From assembly GCA_015075185.1 (NCBI GenBank), contig JABTUW010000002.1, positions 992,001 to 1,056,000 on the forward strand: 64,000 nt of DNA, written 5' to 3'. Positions 16,608 through 24,334 of the stretch are shown here, one piece after another. Position 1 is the stretch's first letter. The number at the start of each line of letters is the position of its first letter. The stretch comes from Anaerolineales bacterium. GTDB taxonomy: Bacteria > Chloroflexota > Anaerolineae > 4572-78 > J111. The translations under genes and the position numbers were made by a program. The notes under the pieces were generated by a model. That model saw only the letters and a list, made by a program, of their open reading frames with translations. It was not told the DNA's origin and did no database searches.

Positions 16608-17921
16608 ATGAGCAACGTCATTGCCCTCCGCCGTGAAGATAAAAATCAATGGGAACGCCGGGTTCCCCTGACCCCCACTCAGGTGACACCCCTGGCCCAG
16701 CAGCACATCAACTTTCTGGTTCAACCTTCGCCCATTCGCGCTTTCCCCGATGCGGCCTACGCCGCAGCCGGAGCGACGATTGAAGAAGACCTGTCCCCTG
16801 CAGATGTTGTTTTAGCCATCAAGGAAATTCCGCCGGAACTGCTCCAGCCCGGCAAAACTTACCTCTTTTTCTCCCACACCATCAAAGGCCAGCCACACAA
16901 CATGCCCATGCTGCGCCGCCTGCTGGAACTGGGCTGCCAGTTGATTGATTACGAACGGGTGGTAGACGAGCACAACCGCCGGCTCATTTTCTTCGGGCAG
17001 CATGCCGGATTGGCCGGGATGATAGACACGCTGCGCGCCCTGGGCCAGCGGCTGGCCTGGGAAGGCATCGTCACCCCCCTGGCCGGCCTGCGCCCCACGT
17101 ATGAATATGCCGACCTGCCCGCCGCTCAAAGCGACCTCCGCCGCATCGGCCAGCGCCTGGTTGAAGAGGGCTGGCCCCTTGACCTCGCCCCGCCGGTCAT
17201 TGGCCTGGCCGGCTATGGTAATGTCTCGCGCGGAGCGCAGGCGATTCTCGACCTGCTGCCGGTGCGCCCAATTACGCCCGCCGAGCTGCTCACCCTGAAC
17301 GAGCGCGAAGACCTCGACCGCAATGTCATCTACAAGGTGGTTTTTAAAGAAGAGGATACGGTCGAACCCATCGCCGAGGGCCAATCCTTTGACCTGGCCG
17401 AATTCTTTCAGCACCCGGAGCGGTATCGCTCTAAATTTGACCGCTATCTGCCGCATCTGACCGTGCTGGTCAACTGCATCTATTGGGATGCCCGCTACCC
17501 CCGTCTGCTGACCAAAGAGACGGCCCGCCGGCTTTACGGCAGCGGCTCGCCGCCCAAACTCCGCGTCATCGGCGATATTAGCTGCGACATCGAAGGCGGT
17601 ATTGAGCCGACCATCAAGGCCACCGAACCGGATGCCCCCAGCTTTGTCTGGCAGCCGGAGACCGATACCGCTGCAGACGGCGTCGCCGGAGCCGGGCCGG
17701 TCATTATGGCTGTTGACAACTTGCCCTGCGAGCTGCCGGTCGAGTCTTCGACCAGCTTTGGCGAGGCGCTCATGCCCTTCATCCCGGCCCTGGCCGCCTG
17801 CGATTTTAGCGCAGATTTTGCCGAGTGCGCCCTGCCTCCCGAACTAAAGCGAGCGATGATTGTTTATCACGGTGAGTTGACGCCAGAGTATCAGTATTTA
17901 GAGCGATTTCTAACCCCCTAA
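16608..17921 (+). CDS. Lysine-ketoglutarate reductase (saccharopine-forming) half
   Basis: The 437-residue protein resembles the N-terminal (LKR) half of eukaryotic alpha-aminoadipate semialdehyde synthase: VIALRREDKNQWERRVPLTPTQV at the start, the YLFFSHTIKGQPHNMPMLRRLLELGCQLIDYERV block (residues 85-118), GLAGYGNVSRGAQAILDLLP as the nucleotide-binding turn, and LRVIGDISCDIEGGIEPT near the C-terminus. It would condense lysine and 2-oxoglutarate to saccharopine with a nicotinamide cofactor. Its partner dehydrogenase follows 87 bases downstream, so the two form a split version of the bifunctional enzyme. Confidence 0.88.
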   Translation: MSNVIALRREDKNQWERRVPLTPTQVTPLAQQHINFLVQPSPIRAFPDAAYAAAGATIEEDLSPADVVLAIKEIPPELLQPGKTYLFFSHTIKGQPHNMPMLRRLLELGCQLIDYERVVDEHNRRLIFFGQHAGLAGMIDTLRALGQRLAWEGIVTPLAGLRPTYEYADLPAAQSDLRRIGQRLVEEGWPLDLAPPVIGLAGYGNVSRGAQAILDLLPVRPITPAELLTLNEREDLDRNVIYKVVFKEEDTVEPIAEGQSFDLAEFFQHPERYRSKFDRYLPHLTVLVNCIYWDARYPRLLTKETARRLYGSGSPPKLRVIGDISCDIEGGIEPTIKATEPDAPSFVWQPETDTAADGVAGAGPVIMAVDNLPCELPVESSTSFGEALMPFIPALAACDFSADFAECALPPELKRAMIVYHGELTPEYQYLERFLTP

Positions 17922-17924
17922 AAC

Positions 17925-17991
17925 TATGGAAGGTCGGAAGATCGGAAGGTTGGTTATCTTTTCCAATCTTCCAACCCTCCCATCTTCCATA
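17925..17991. repeat. Family C palindromic repeat (GGAAGGTTGG/CCAATCTTCC)
   Basis: TATGGAAG (17925-17932) pairs with CTTCCATA (17984-17991), with further inner pairing of GGAAGGTTGG-like and CCAATCTTCCAACC segments. It separates the two lysine-catabolism genes and ends just before the AAAAAGGAG ribosome site of the second. Related sequence occurs at 52250-52347 and inside the cyclase gene near 25125-25175. Confidence 0.65.
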
Positions 17992-18008
17992 AAAAGGAGT
18001 TTTCAACG

Positions 18009-19349
18009 ATGAAACGAGTCCTCATTCTCGGCGCGGGGCTGGTGACCGGCCCCATGGTCCATTACCTGCTAGACAAAGGTTATCACGTCACCGTGGCCAG
18101 CCGGACGGTGGCCAAAGCCCAGGCCCTAATCGGCGCTCATCCCAACGCCGAGGCTGTCGCCTACGATATCGAAAGTGACCCCGGCGGCGCGACCCTGGCC
18201 AAGCTGGTCGGCCAGGCCGATCTGGCGGTCAGCATGCTGCCCTATATCCACCATCCCGCCGTCGCTAAAGCCTGCATTGCCCAGGGCAAACATATGGTGA
18301 CAACCTCCTACGTCAGCCCGGCCATGCGCGAGCTGGACGTGGCGGCCAAGGAAGCCGGGATTGTTATCCTCAACGAGGTCGGGGTTGATCCGGGCATTGA
18401 TCACATGTCGGCCATGCAGATTATCCACAAGGTCCAGCAGGCCGGCGGGCATGTAGACGGCTTCTTGTCCTACTGCGGCGGCCTGCCCGCGCCGGAAGCC
18501 AACAATAACCCCTTTGGCTACAAATTCTCGTGGAGTCCGCGCGGCGTGCTGCTGGCGGCGCGCAATGCCGCCCATTACCTGCGCGACGGCCAGGAGGTGA
18601 ACGTGCCCGGCCAGCACCTCTTTACCCACTACTGGCTGCTCGACGTGGAGGGACTGGGTCAATTTGAGGCCTACCCCAACCGCGACTCGCTGCCGTACCG
18701 CGAGGCTTACGGCATCGGCGATGCGGCCACGATGTACCGGGGTACGCTGCGCAACCAGGGCTGGTGCGATGTGCTGTACAAAATCGCCGCGCTGGGCTTT
18801 CTGGACGACCGGCCGTACGACGTGACCGGCAAGACTTACGCCCACTTCATGCGCGGGCTGCTGCCGCCCGAAATAACCCAGACCAGCAACGTCAAAGCCG
18901 ATGTGGCCGCCCAGCTTGGCGTCGAGCCGGACAGCGCCGTCATCAAGAATCTTGATTGGCTGGGCCTGTTTGACGACCGGCCGATTGAAGCGCCGGGCGG
19001 CAAAATTTCGCCCCTGGATTTGCTGACCCAAGTGATGCTGGAGCGCATGCAGTACGCCGAGGGCGAGCGCGATTTGATTATCCTGGTCCATCACTTTGAC
19101 GCCAGCTATCCCGGCGGCAAAAAGGAGAAAATCTCTTCAACCCTGATCGCTTTTGGCGAGCCGGGCGGCGACACGGCCATGGCCCGCACCGTCAGCCTGC
19201 CGGCGGCCATCGGCGTGGATTTGATCCTCTGCGGCCAGGTCACTGCCAGCGGTATCCAAACCCCGGTCACGCCGATGTGGTACGAGCCGATTTTGGCCGG
19301 GTTGAAGGAGTTGGGGATTGAGTGTGTGGAGAGGGTGGAAGAGGGGTAG
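18009..19349 (+). CDS. Saccharopine dehydrogenase (glutamate- and aminoadipate-semialdehyde-forming)
   Basis: The 446-residue protein begins with a Rossmann turn RVLILGAGLVTGPMVHYLL and carries the saccharopine dehydrogenase signatures SMLPYIHHPAVAKACIAQGKHMVTTSYVSPAM, LNEVGVDPGIDHMSAM, FLSYCGGLPAPEANNNPFGYKFSWSPRGVLLAARN and the C-terminal TVSLPAAIGVDLILCG. It oxidises saccharopine to glutamate and alpha-aminoadipate semialdehyde. With the preceding reductase it completes the first two steps of lysine degradation. The semialdehyde dehydrogenase needed next is not adjacent; the P5C-type dehydrogenase at 52617 is a distant candidate. Confidence 0.92.
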   Translation: MKRVLILGAGLVTGPMVHYLLDKGYHVTVASRTVAKAQALIGAHPNAEAVAYDIESDPGGATLAKLVGQADLAVSMLPYIHHPAVAKACIAQGKHMVTTSYVSPAMRELDVAAKEAGIVILNEVGVDPGIDHMSAMQIIHKVQQAGGHVDGFLSYCGGLPAPEANNNPFGYKFSWSPRGVLLAARNAAHYLRDGQEVNVPGQHLFTHYWLLDVEGLGQFEAYPNRDSLPYREAYGIGDAATMYRGTLRNQGWCDVLYKIAALGFLDDRPYDVTGKTYAHFMRGLLPPEITQTSNVKADVAAQLGVEPDSAVIKNLDWLGLFDDRPIEAPGGKISPLDLLTQVMLERMQYAEGERDLIILVHHFDASYPGGKKEKISSTLIAFGEPGGDTAMARTVSLPAAIGVDLILCGQVTASGIQTPVTPMWYEPILAGLKELGIECVERVEEG

Positions 19350-19401
19350 GTTTGTTAGTGGGATTGGTTTAGTAATTGCTGGGCACTTGTAATAATTTAC
19401 T

Positions 19402-19800
19402 ATGCCAAAAAAATTGAAGTACATCACGATTCCACTTCATGTTAGCTCAATTTTGATGGCATTGTCCATTGTATTCTTATTCATTCTACTTTATCTAGAT
19501 GAGCTTTTAGGAATGTTTTTGTTTTGGAAGAGTAGCGATGGGTTCGATTTATCATTACGCCTTCTTCTCATTTTTAGCGTAATCTTAAGTATTGGGTTAA
19601 TAATAGTTCCTATAATTGTTGCTTCTGCCCTAAAGCAAAGAAAAAGATGGGCTTGGATAGCGAGTTGGTGTCTGACTGTATTGTACTTGCCATCTCTGTT
19701 TTTTCCGCTGGGCATTCTAATGTTAATGGGAATATTGGATAAGGAGGTAAAGGAGTTTTTTGCCGATGATAAAGTATTTAATGTGGCGTCTAATACCTAA
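19402..19800 (+). CDS. AT-rich hypothetical membrane protein, 132 aa
   Basis: The ORF is much richer in A/T than its neighbours, which suggests recent acquisition. The protein has three to four hydrophobic segments (about residues 12-35, 50-75, 85-115) separated by charged loops (ALKQRKRW) and a soluble acidic tail. No family is recognised. No strong ribosome site is seen before the ATG. It lies at the edge of a small accessory patch containing a repeat and the HigBA toxin-antitoxin pair. Confidence 0.65.
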   Translation: MPKKLKYITIPLHVSSILMALSIVFLFILLYLDELLGMFLFWKSSDGFDLSLRLLLIFSVILSIGLIIVPIIVASALKQRKRWAWIASWCLTVLYLPSLFFPLGILMLMGILDKEVKEFFADDKVFNVASNT

Positions 19801-19854
19801 TCGTCATTTTTAATCTATTCTGTATCAAGAGTCAGTAGTAATGCCAGTACGTAG

Positions 19855-19880
19855 GTTGGGTCGAGGTGGCGAGACCCAAC
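19855..19880. repeat. GTTGGGTC/GACCCAAC hairpin
   Basis: GTTGGGTC (19855-19862) and GACCCAAC (19873-19880) pair around a 10-base loop. It lies in the 235-base gap before the toxin-antitoxin operon; the rest of that gap shows nothing but the promoter. Confidence 0.6.
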
Positions 19881-20000
19881 ACCCTTCGAGGTGACAATTA
19901 TTCAAATCACCTTTGCGGAGTTGAGCCGGTTATTCGACAAAAGCACATCGTGTTATTCAGCCCACCTAAAATCTGCCAGATTCAAACCAGGATTTATCTT

Positions 20001-20029
20001 TTGGCGTTTAACGAACGTCGTTATACAAT
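20001..20029 (+). promoter_or_regulatory. higBA promoter with palindromic operator
   Basis: TTGGCG (20001-20006), a 17-base spacer and TACAAT (20024-20029) form the promoter. The spacer contains a perfect inverted repeat TAACGA-ACG-TCGTTA (20009-20023), placed for autorepression by the antitoxin. The predicted transcript start, about seven bases beyond the -10, coincides with the toxin ATG at 20036, so the message may be leaderless. Confidence 0.7.
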
Positions 20030-20035
20030 CTATCT

Positions 20036-20317
20036 ATGATCCGCTCGTTTAGGGCCAAAGAGACTGAGAAAATCTTTAACCGGCAACGCTCCACCAAACT
20101 TCCTCAAGATATTCAACAAGTTGCTTTACGAAAATTGCGAATGATCAATCGGGCGATGACTCTCCAAGATTTGCAAGTGCCACCGGCTAATCGTTTGGAG
20201 AAATTGAGCGGCGACCGGGCCGGTCAGTACAGTATTCGGATTAATGACCAGTGGCGGATTTGTTTTGAGTGGCAAGATGGCGATGCTTATAATGTCGAGC
20301 TTGCCGATTATCATTAA
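20036..20317 (+). CDS. higB: HigB-type toxin (RelE/ParE fold)
   Basis: The 93-residue protein has the HigB pattern MIRSFRAKETEKIFN, then RKLRMINRAMTLQDLQVPPANRLEKLSGDRAGQYSIRINDQWRICFEWQDGDAYNVELADYH, matching ribosome-dependent mRNA interferases. It lies 11 bases before the antitoxin gene, with toxin first, the usual higBA order. The ATG has no ribosome site and lies at the predicted transcript start. Confidence 0.93.
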   Translation: MIRSFRAKETEKIFNRQRSTKLPQDIQQVALRKLRMINRAMTLQDLQVPPANRLEKLSGDRAGQYSIRINDQWRICFEWQDGDAYNVELADYH

Positions 20318-20328
20318 GGGGAATAGGG

Positions 20329-20637
20329 ATGAGTGAAGAAAAGTTGAAGCCGATCCATCCGGGCGAAATATTGTTAGAAGAATTTTTAAAGCCAATGGGG
20401 CTAAGTCAAAATCACCTGGCTTTGAGAATAGGTGTACCTGCCCGCCGTATCAATGAAATCGTGCTGGGTAAACGGGGCATCACGGCTGACACCGCCCTGC
20501 GCCTGGGGCGCTACTTTGGGATGTCGCCTCAGTTCTGGCTGGGGTTGCAAATGGATTATGATTTGGATGTGACGGCAGATAAGTTAGCCGAACGGCTGGA
20601 GCAAGAGGTACGTCCGTATCAATTAAAAGCTGCTTGA
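20329..20637 (+). CDS. higA: HigA-type antitoxin (XRE-family)
   Basis: The 102-residue protein has the HigA opening KPIHPGEILLEEFLKPMGLSQNHLALRIGVPARRINEIVLGKRGITADTALRLGRYFGMSPQFWLGLQMDYDL, a helix-turn-helix in residues about 24-60. AAGGGGAATAGGG precedes the ATG. It neutralises HigB and should bind the palindrome in the promoter at 20001-20029. Confidence 0.95.
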   Translation: MSEEKLKPIHPGEILLEEFLKPMGLSQNHLALRIGVPARRINEIVLGKRGITADTALRLGRYFGMSPQFWLGLQMDYDLDVTADKLAERLEQEVRPYQLKAA

Positions 20638-20682
20638 GGAGCATTTCTAGTCGGCCTCTTATCCCTAGAAATAAAGTTGCTC

Positions 20683-21444
20683 ATGATGACCGATCTCCTT
20701 ACCCTCGACAAAGTCAGCAAAAGTTTTGAAAGCCTGCTTGCCGTTAACGAGGTTTCGTTGAGCGTCCAGCCGGGCCAGATTGCCGGCTTGATCGGGCCAA
20801 ACGGCAGCGGCAAATCCACCCTGCTCAACCTGATTTCGGGAGTCCTGCCGCTGGACGGCGGGCGCATCACTTTTGACGGGCACGACATCACCCGCCGCTC
20901 CGCCGACGAGATTTTTCAATGGGGCTTGGTGCGCAGCTTTCAAGACCCGTCGCTCTTTTTTCGCATGACCGTCCTCGACAACGCCCTCTTGCCGGTCAAA
21001 CGCCAGGCGGGGGAGAGTCCGGCCCATGCCCCCCTGCACCGGCGCTGGACGCCCCAGGAAAGCAGCCTGGCCGCCGCCGCCGGGAAAACGCTCGACGAGC
21101 TGCAGTTGGGCCAGCACTACAAGGTCCGGGCCTCGGACCTGTCCGGCGGGCAGATGAAGCTGCTGGAGTTGGGCCGCAGCCTGATGGGCGAGCCGAAGCT
21201 CTTGCTGCTCGACGAGCCGACGGCCGGGGTGGCCCCCAAGCTGGCCTACACCATCTTTGAGGAAATCGAGCGCCTGCGCCAAAGCCTGGGCCTGACCTTT
21301 GTCATCATCGAGCACCGCCTGGAAATCCTGTTTGACTTTGTGGACACCGTGTTTGTCATGCATGCCGGCAGTCTCCTCGCTCACGGCACGCCCGCCGAGA
21401 TTTCGGCCAACGCCAGGGTGCGGGAGATTTATTTTGGAGATTGA
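20683..21444 (+). CDS. ABC transporter ATPase, LivG-like (branched-chain amino acid/urea type)
   Basis: The roughly 254-residue ATPase begins at ATG 20683 or 20686; an in-frame TTG at 20677 is less likely. It shows Walker A GPNGSGKST, a Q-loop in VRSFQDPSLFFRMTVLDN, signature LSGGQMKLLELGRSLM, Walker B LLLLDEPTAGVAPK and the H-loop in VIIEHRLE. The insertion between Walker A and the signature and the IEHR ending are typical of LivG. It should pair with the LivF-like ATPase downstream to power a HAAT-family importer. The permease and solute-binding genes are not in this window. Confidence 0.9.
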   Translation: MMTDLLTLDKVSKSFESLLAVNEVSLSVQPGQIAGLIGPNGSGKSTLLNLISGVLPLDGGRITFDGHDITRRSADEIFQWGLVRSFQDPSLFFRMTVLDNALLPVKRQAGESPAHAPLHRRWTPQESSLAAAAGKTLDELQLGQHYKVRASDLSGGQMKLLELGRSLMGEPKLLLLDEPTAGVAPKLAYTIFEEIERLRQSLGLTFVIIEHRLEILFDFVDTVFVMHAGSLLAHGTPAEISANARVREIYFGD

Positions 21445-21445
21445 C

Positions 21446-21520
21446 CGCAGACCGCAGACCGCCGACCGCCGCCAGAATGGCGTACAGTTTCTTCTTCGCG
21501 GTCTGCGATCGGTGGTCGGC
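21446..21520. repeat. CGCAGACCGC/GCGGTCTGCG palindrome between the ABC genes
   Basis: CGCAGACCGC (21446-21455) pairs with GCGGTCTGCG (21498-21507), flanked by tandem GACCGC units and a second GCCGACC/GGTCGGC pairing. It fills the gap between the two ATPase genes. Confidence 0.55.
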
Positions 21521-21537
21521 AGTCGAGAGGGTAACAC

Positions 21538-22293
21538 TTGAGTCTGCTCACAATTAACCAACTGACCGCCGGCTACGGCAAATTGGAGGTCCTGCATGGC
21601 ATCAGCCTGGCGGTTGAGCCGGGGCAGTTTGTCGCCATCCTGGGGCCGAATGGCAGCGGCAAAAGCACGCTGGTCAAATCGGTCTTTGGGCTGACCCGCA
21701 TCTTTGGCGGTTCGATTGCCGTCGAGAGTACGCCCCTGGTCGGGCTGCCGACGGAGAAAATTGGCCGGCAGGGCCTGGCTTACATCCCGCAGCGGGAAAA
21801 TGTGTTCACCAGCATGACCATCCGCGATAACCTGCTGCTGGCCGTGCGTAAATTGAGCCAGGCCGCCGCCGGCCACTCTCTAACTGAGGTATACCAGTTG
21901 TTTCCCATCCTCGAACAGCGACAGGCCCAGCGAGCGGGCCGGCTCAGCGGCGGCGAGCGCCAGATGCTGGCCATTGCCCTGGGCTGGCTCTCTCGCCCCC
22001 GGCTCATGCTGCTCGACGAACCCAGCGCCGGACTGTCGCCCCTGTTTGTCAAAGAGATTTTCCGGGTGCTGCGCCACCTGTGCGACAGCGGCCTGACCCT
22101 GGTCGTCGTCGAGCAGAACGCCCGCAGCGTCCTGCGCTGGTGCGACTATGCCTACGTGCTGCGCGAGGGCCAGGTGGCCTTTCAGGGTACGTCTGCCGAC
22201 ATTTTGACCGACGAAGAGACGGTGAAAGGTTACCTCGGGGTCGGTCGAATAAACACCGCAGAGGCGCAGAGGACGCTGAGGGATGAAAATTAA
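21538..22293 (+). CDS. ABC transporter ATPase, LivF-like
   Basis: The TTG start at 21538 is preceded by GAGAGGG. The 251-residue protein has Walker A GPNGSGKST, YIPQRENVFTSMTIRDNLLLA (Q-loop), LSGGERQMLAIALGWL (signature), LMLLDEPSAGLSP (Walker B) and VVVEQNARSVL, the VEQN ending of LivF subunits. It forms the second ATPase of the branched-chain-type importer. The C-terminal residues TAEAQRTLRDEN after GVGRIN come from GCAGAGGCGCAGAGGACGC-like repeat sequence, so the natural end may have been extended by a repeat. Confidence 0.9.
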   Translation: MSLLTINQLTAGYGKLEVLHGISLAVEPGQFVAILGPNGSGKSTLVKSVFGLTRIFGGSIAVESTPLVGLPTEKIGRQGLAYIPQRENVFTSMTIRDNLLLAVRKLSQAAAGHSLTEVYQLFPILEQRQAQRAGRLSGGERQMLAIALGWLSRPRLMLLDEPSAGLSPLFVKEIFRVLRHLCDSGLTLVVVEQNARSVLRWCDYAYVLREGQVAFQGTSADILTDEETVKGYLGVGRINTAEAQRTLRDEN

Positions 22294-22306
22294 GGAGAGA
22301 TAAAAT

Positions 22307-23323
22307 TTGGCGCGTCACTCGCTCAGCATCGCCTTCCAAACCGACAAACCGATTTCCGCTTACGGCCCCCTGGCGGCAGCGGCGGAGACGTACGGCTTTG
22401 ACGGGGTCAGCGTTTACAATGATATGCTCTACCAACCGGCCTGGCTGCCCCTGCTGGAGATGGCCCGGCACACGCGCCGGGTGCGGCTGGGGCCGGCAGC
22501 CGTCAATCCTTTCACCTGCCACCCGTTGAACATCGCCGGGAACATTACCCTGATTGACGAAGCCTCGCAGGGGCGAGCTTACCTGGGATTGGCTCGCGGT
22601 AGCTGGTTAGATTTTGTGGGGCTTGAACCGGCTCGCCCGGTGACGGCGCTGCGCGAGGCGTTTGCATGCATTCGTCATTTACTGAACGGCTCCACCGAGG
22701 CTTACCCCGGCGAAATCTTTTCCCTGGCCGGCGGCGAAGCGCTGCGCTGGCCGGTTTACCGCGCCGACATCCCTTTTTTGTTAGGCACCTGGGGAGCGAA
22801 AACGATCCATGCCTGCATGCCCCATTACAGTGAGATCAAAATTGGCGGGACAGCCAACCCGGGCGTGATCCCCCAAATTCAAAAGGCGGTGGCCGAGGCT
22901 GCCCAACAGGTGGGTCGTGATCCCGCCGGGATTGGGATTGTCGTCGGGGCGGTGACGGTGGTAGATCAAGATGGGCAGGCCGCTCGCCAACTGGCCCGGC
23001 GCGAGGCCGCGCTCTATCTGTCGGTGATTGCCCAATTGGACCACAGTCTGGGCATCGAGCCGGAATTACTGAGCCGCATTAACGAGGCGTCGGCTCGTTT
23101 TGATTACGGACAGGTTGGAGCCTACATTTCGGATGGACTGCTGCGTCGTCTGGCTTTTGCCGGAACGCCGGATGAGGTCGCAGCCCAGGCCGCCGAACTA
23201 TTTGAAGCCGGGGCGGGGCGGGTCGAATTTGGGACGCCGCACGGGCTGACCAAAGAGGAAGGCTTGCGCCTGCTCGGTGAGCGAGTGCTATCGGCGCTGC
23301 ATGAGTATGTCGGCAAAAGTTAA
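22307..23323 (+). CDS. LLM-class flavin-dependent oxidoreductase
   Basis: The TTG start at 22307 follows AAGGAGAG by seven bases. The 338-residue TIM-barrel has SIAFQTDKPISAYGPLAAAAETYGFDGVSVYNDM, RRVRLGPAAVNPFTCHPLNIAGNITLIDEASQGRAYLGLARGSW, IPFLLGTWGAKTI and a C-terminal AGTPDEVAAQAAELFEAGAGRVEFGTPHG. It resembles Mer-like and luciferase-like F420/FMN enzymes. It lies 13 bases after the LivF-like gene, probably in the same transcript, hinting that the imported compound is its substrate. It is a distant homologue of 12686-13687. Confidence 0.87.
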   Translation: MARHSLSIAFQTDKPISAYGPLAAAAETYGFDGVSVYNDMLYQPAWLPLLEMARHTRRVRLGPAAVNPFTCHPLNIAGNITLIDEASQGRAYLGLARGSWLDFVGLEPARPVTALREAFACIRHLLNGSTEAYPGEIFSLAGGEALRWPVYRADIPFLLGTWGAKTIHACMPHYSEIKIGGTANPGVIPQIQKAVAEAAQQVGRDPAGIGIVVGAVTVVDQDGQAARQLARREAALYLSVIAQLDHSLGIEPELLSRINEASARFDYGQVGAYISDGLLRRLAFAGTPDEVAAQAAELFEAGAGRVEFGTPHGLTKEEGLRLLGERVLSALHEYVGKS

Positions 23324-23333
23324 AATCGCAGGT

Positions 23334-23362
23334 TTGACTCCACTCTGGAGCCTGGGTATACT
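23334..23362 (+). promoter_or_regulatory. Sigma-70 promoter upstream of slyD
   Basis: TTGACT (23334-23339), a 17-base spacer and TATACT (23357-23362). Transcription would begin near 23369, before the terminator-like hairpin at 23396-23432 and about 123 bases before the slyD ATG. Confidence 0.65.
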
Positions 23363-23395
23363 CTCAACCGATGCTGTTAGTTCTTACGCAGGTAT

Positions 23396-23432
23396 GCCGT
23401 TCGGACTAGTAAGTCCGGGCGGCTTTTGTTTT
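23396..23432 (+). terminator. Strong intrinsic terminator/attenuator between LLM gene and slyD
   Basis: GCCGTTCGGACT (23396-23407) pairs over 12 positions (two G-T pairs) with AGTCCGGGCGGC (23412-23423) across a four-base loop, followed by TTTTGTTTT. It may end the ABC-LLM operon, but because it lies downstream of the 23334-23362 promoter it would also end that transcript after about 65 bases, making a small RNA or a slyD attenuator. Confidence 0.75.
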
Positions 23433-23491
23433 GGGCCTCGTCGCGTTGGAACTGATCGCAAATAAATTTATTAAGAGAAAGAGAATAACTG

Positions 23492-23974
23492 ATGACAGAT
23501 ACAATGCTTAAAGTCGCTGATGGGATGGTGGTTAGTTTGGATTACACCTTATGCCTCGACGATGGGCAGGTGATTGACAGCTCAAATGGCCGGGAAGCCC
23601 TGCAGTTTCTCCAGGGGCAGGGTCAAATTATTCCGGGTCTGGAGCAGGCGCTCTATGGCATGGAGGTCGGTGAGGAAAAAGAGGTGGAAGTAGCGCCGGG
23701 GGATGGCTACGGTGAAACCGACCCCGACGCCTATCAAATGGTGCCTCACGATGTCTTTCCTCCAGATATGGAACTGAGCGAAGGCATGGGCCTGCGCATG
23801 CGTGATGAGGCCGGGCAGCCGCTGGAGGCCTATGTTGCCGATGTTAGCCCGGAGGGCGTGCTGCTTGATTTCAACCACCCGCTGGCGGGTGAGACATTGT
23901 ATTTCCACGTGAAAATTGCCGACCTGCGGCCCGGGACCAGCGAAGAACTGGATCACGGCCACGTGCATAATTAA
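23492..23974 (+). CDS. slyD: SlyD-type FKBP peptidyl-prolyl isomerase
   Basis: The 160-residue protein shows the SlyD arrangement: VSLDYTLCLDDGQVIDSS, FLQGQGQIIPGLEQALYGMEVGEEKEVEV, then the inserted chaperone flap (about residues 72-125; GDGYGETDPDAYQMVPHDVFP) and return to the FKBP fold at LDFNHPLAGETLYFHVKI. The short tail DHGHVHN is a modest His-rich metal-binding end. It is a cytosolic folding helper and may deliver nickel. A strong terminator follows at 24142-24175. Confidence 0.93.
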   Translation: MTDTMLKVADGMVVSLDYTLCLDDGQVIDSSNGREALQFLQGQGQIIPGLEQALYGMEVGEEKEVEVAPGDGYGETDPDAYQMVPHDVFPPDMELSEGMGLRMRDEAGQPLEAYVADVSPEGVLLDFNHPLAGETLYFHVKIADLRPGTSEELDHGHVHN

Positions 23975-24048
23975 AAAATCGCCCCGTTTTATTCTGGAAA
24001 TAAAAAGGAGTGTTCACGAACCCGTAGCACGCCGTCAATGATGATAAA

Positions 24049-24132
24049 GCCCTCACCCCGTCGCTGGCGCGACTCCCCTCTCCCACCGGGATGACCATAG
24101 GGAGGGCAGAGCGAGGGGTGGGGGGTGAGGGC
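24049..24132. repeat. 84-base element with GCCCTCACCCC inverted ends
   Basis: GCCCTCACCCC (24049-24059) and GGGGTGAGGGC (24122-24132) are perfect 11-base inverted ends; inside, CTCCCCTCTCCC and GGGAGGGCAGAG pair less perfectly. It looks like a small non-coding mobile repeat. Confidence 0.65.
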
Positions 24133-24141
24133 TGTTTACAG

Positions 24142-24175
24142 AGGAGTCCCGCTTAAGCGGCTGGACTCCTTTTTT
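24142..24175 (+). terminator. Intrinsic terminator of slyD
   Basis: AGGAGTCC (24142-24149) pairs with GGACTCCT (24163-24170), with an inner CCGCTTAAGCGG, followed by six Ts. This is a classic terminator about 170 bases after the slyD stop. Confidence 0.8.
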
Positions 24176-24288
24176 GTTGGCGCTTGAGCCGGTCATCTTA
24201 CCTAATAGATGATGTTGTCCTGACAACGGGTCAAGCCTTTGAGTGCGTTGACGATTACCGCCAATGGTGTTACCATAGGGCTTATTTC

Positions 24289-24316
24289 TTACAGTTAGGC
24301 GTTCCAAGAATATAAT
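24289..24316 (+). promoter_or_regulatory. Promoter of the cyclase-AAA-TPR gene
   Basis: TTACAG (24289-24294), a 16-base spacer and TATAAT (24311-24316). Transcription would start near 24323, just before the family D palindrome that covers the start codon. Confidence 0.55.
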
Positions 24317-24334
24317 CATTCGCTCGTCGTGTTG

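Noticed and set aside
18126..19094. 322-codon reverse frame within the saccharopine dehydrogenase gene
   Set aside because: Antisense to a clearly conserved enzyme; no ribosome site and no domain pattern.
20665..21876. 403-codon reverse frame across the two ABC ATPase genes
   Set aside because: Spans two well-defined genes and their spacer on the other strand; composition typical of an antisense frame.
23369..23491. tRNA gene in the slyD leader
   Set aside because: The hairpin is a single stem with a T-run; no cloverleaf, anticodon arm or T-loop could be drawn.
24049..24132. Possible small structured RNA gene
   Set aside because: The inverted ends and low-complexity inside fit a mobile palindrome better, and no promoter precedes it directly.
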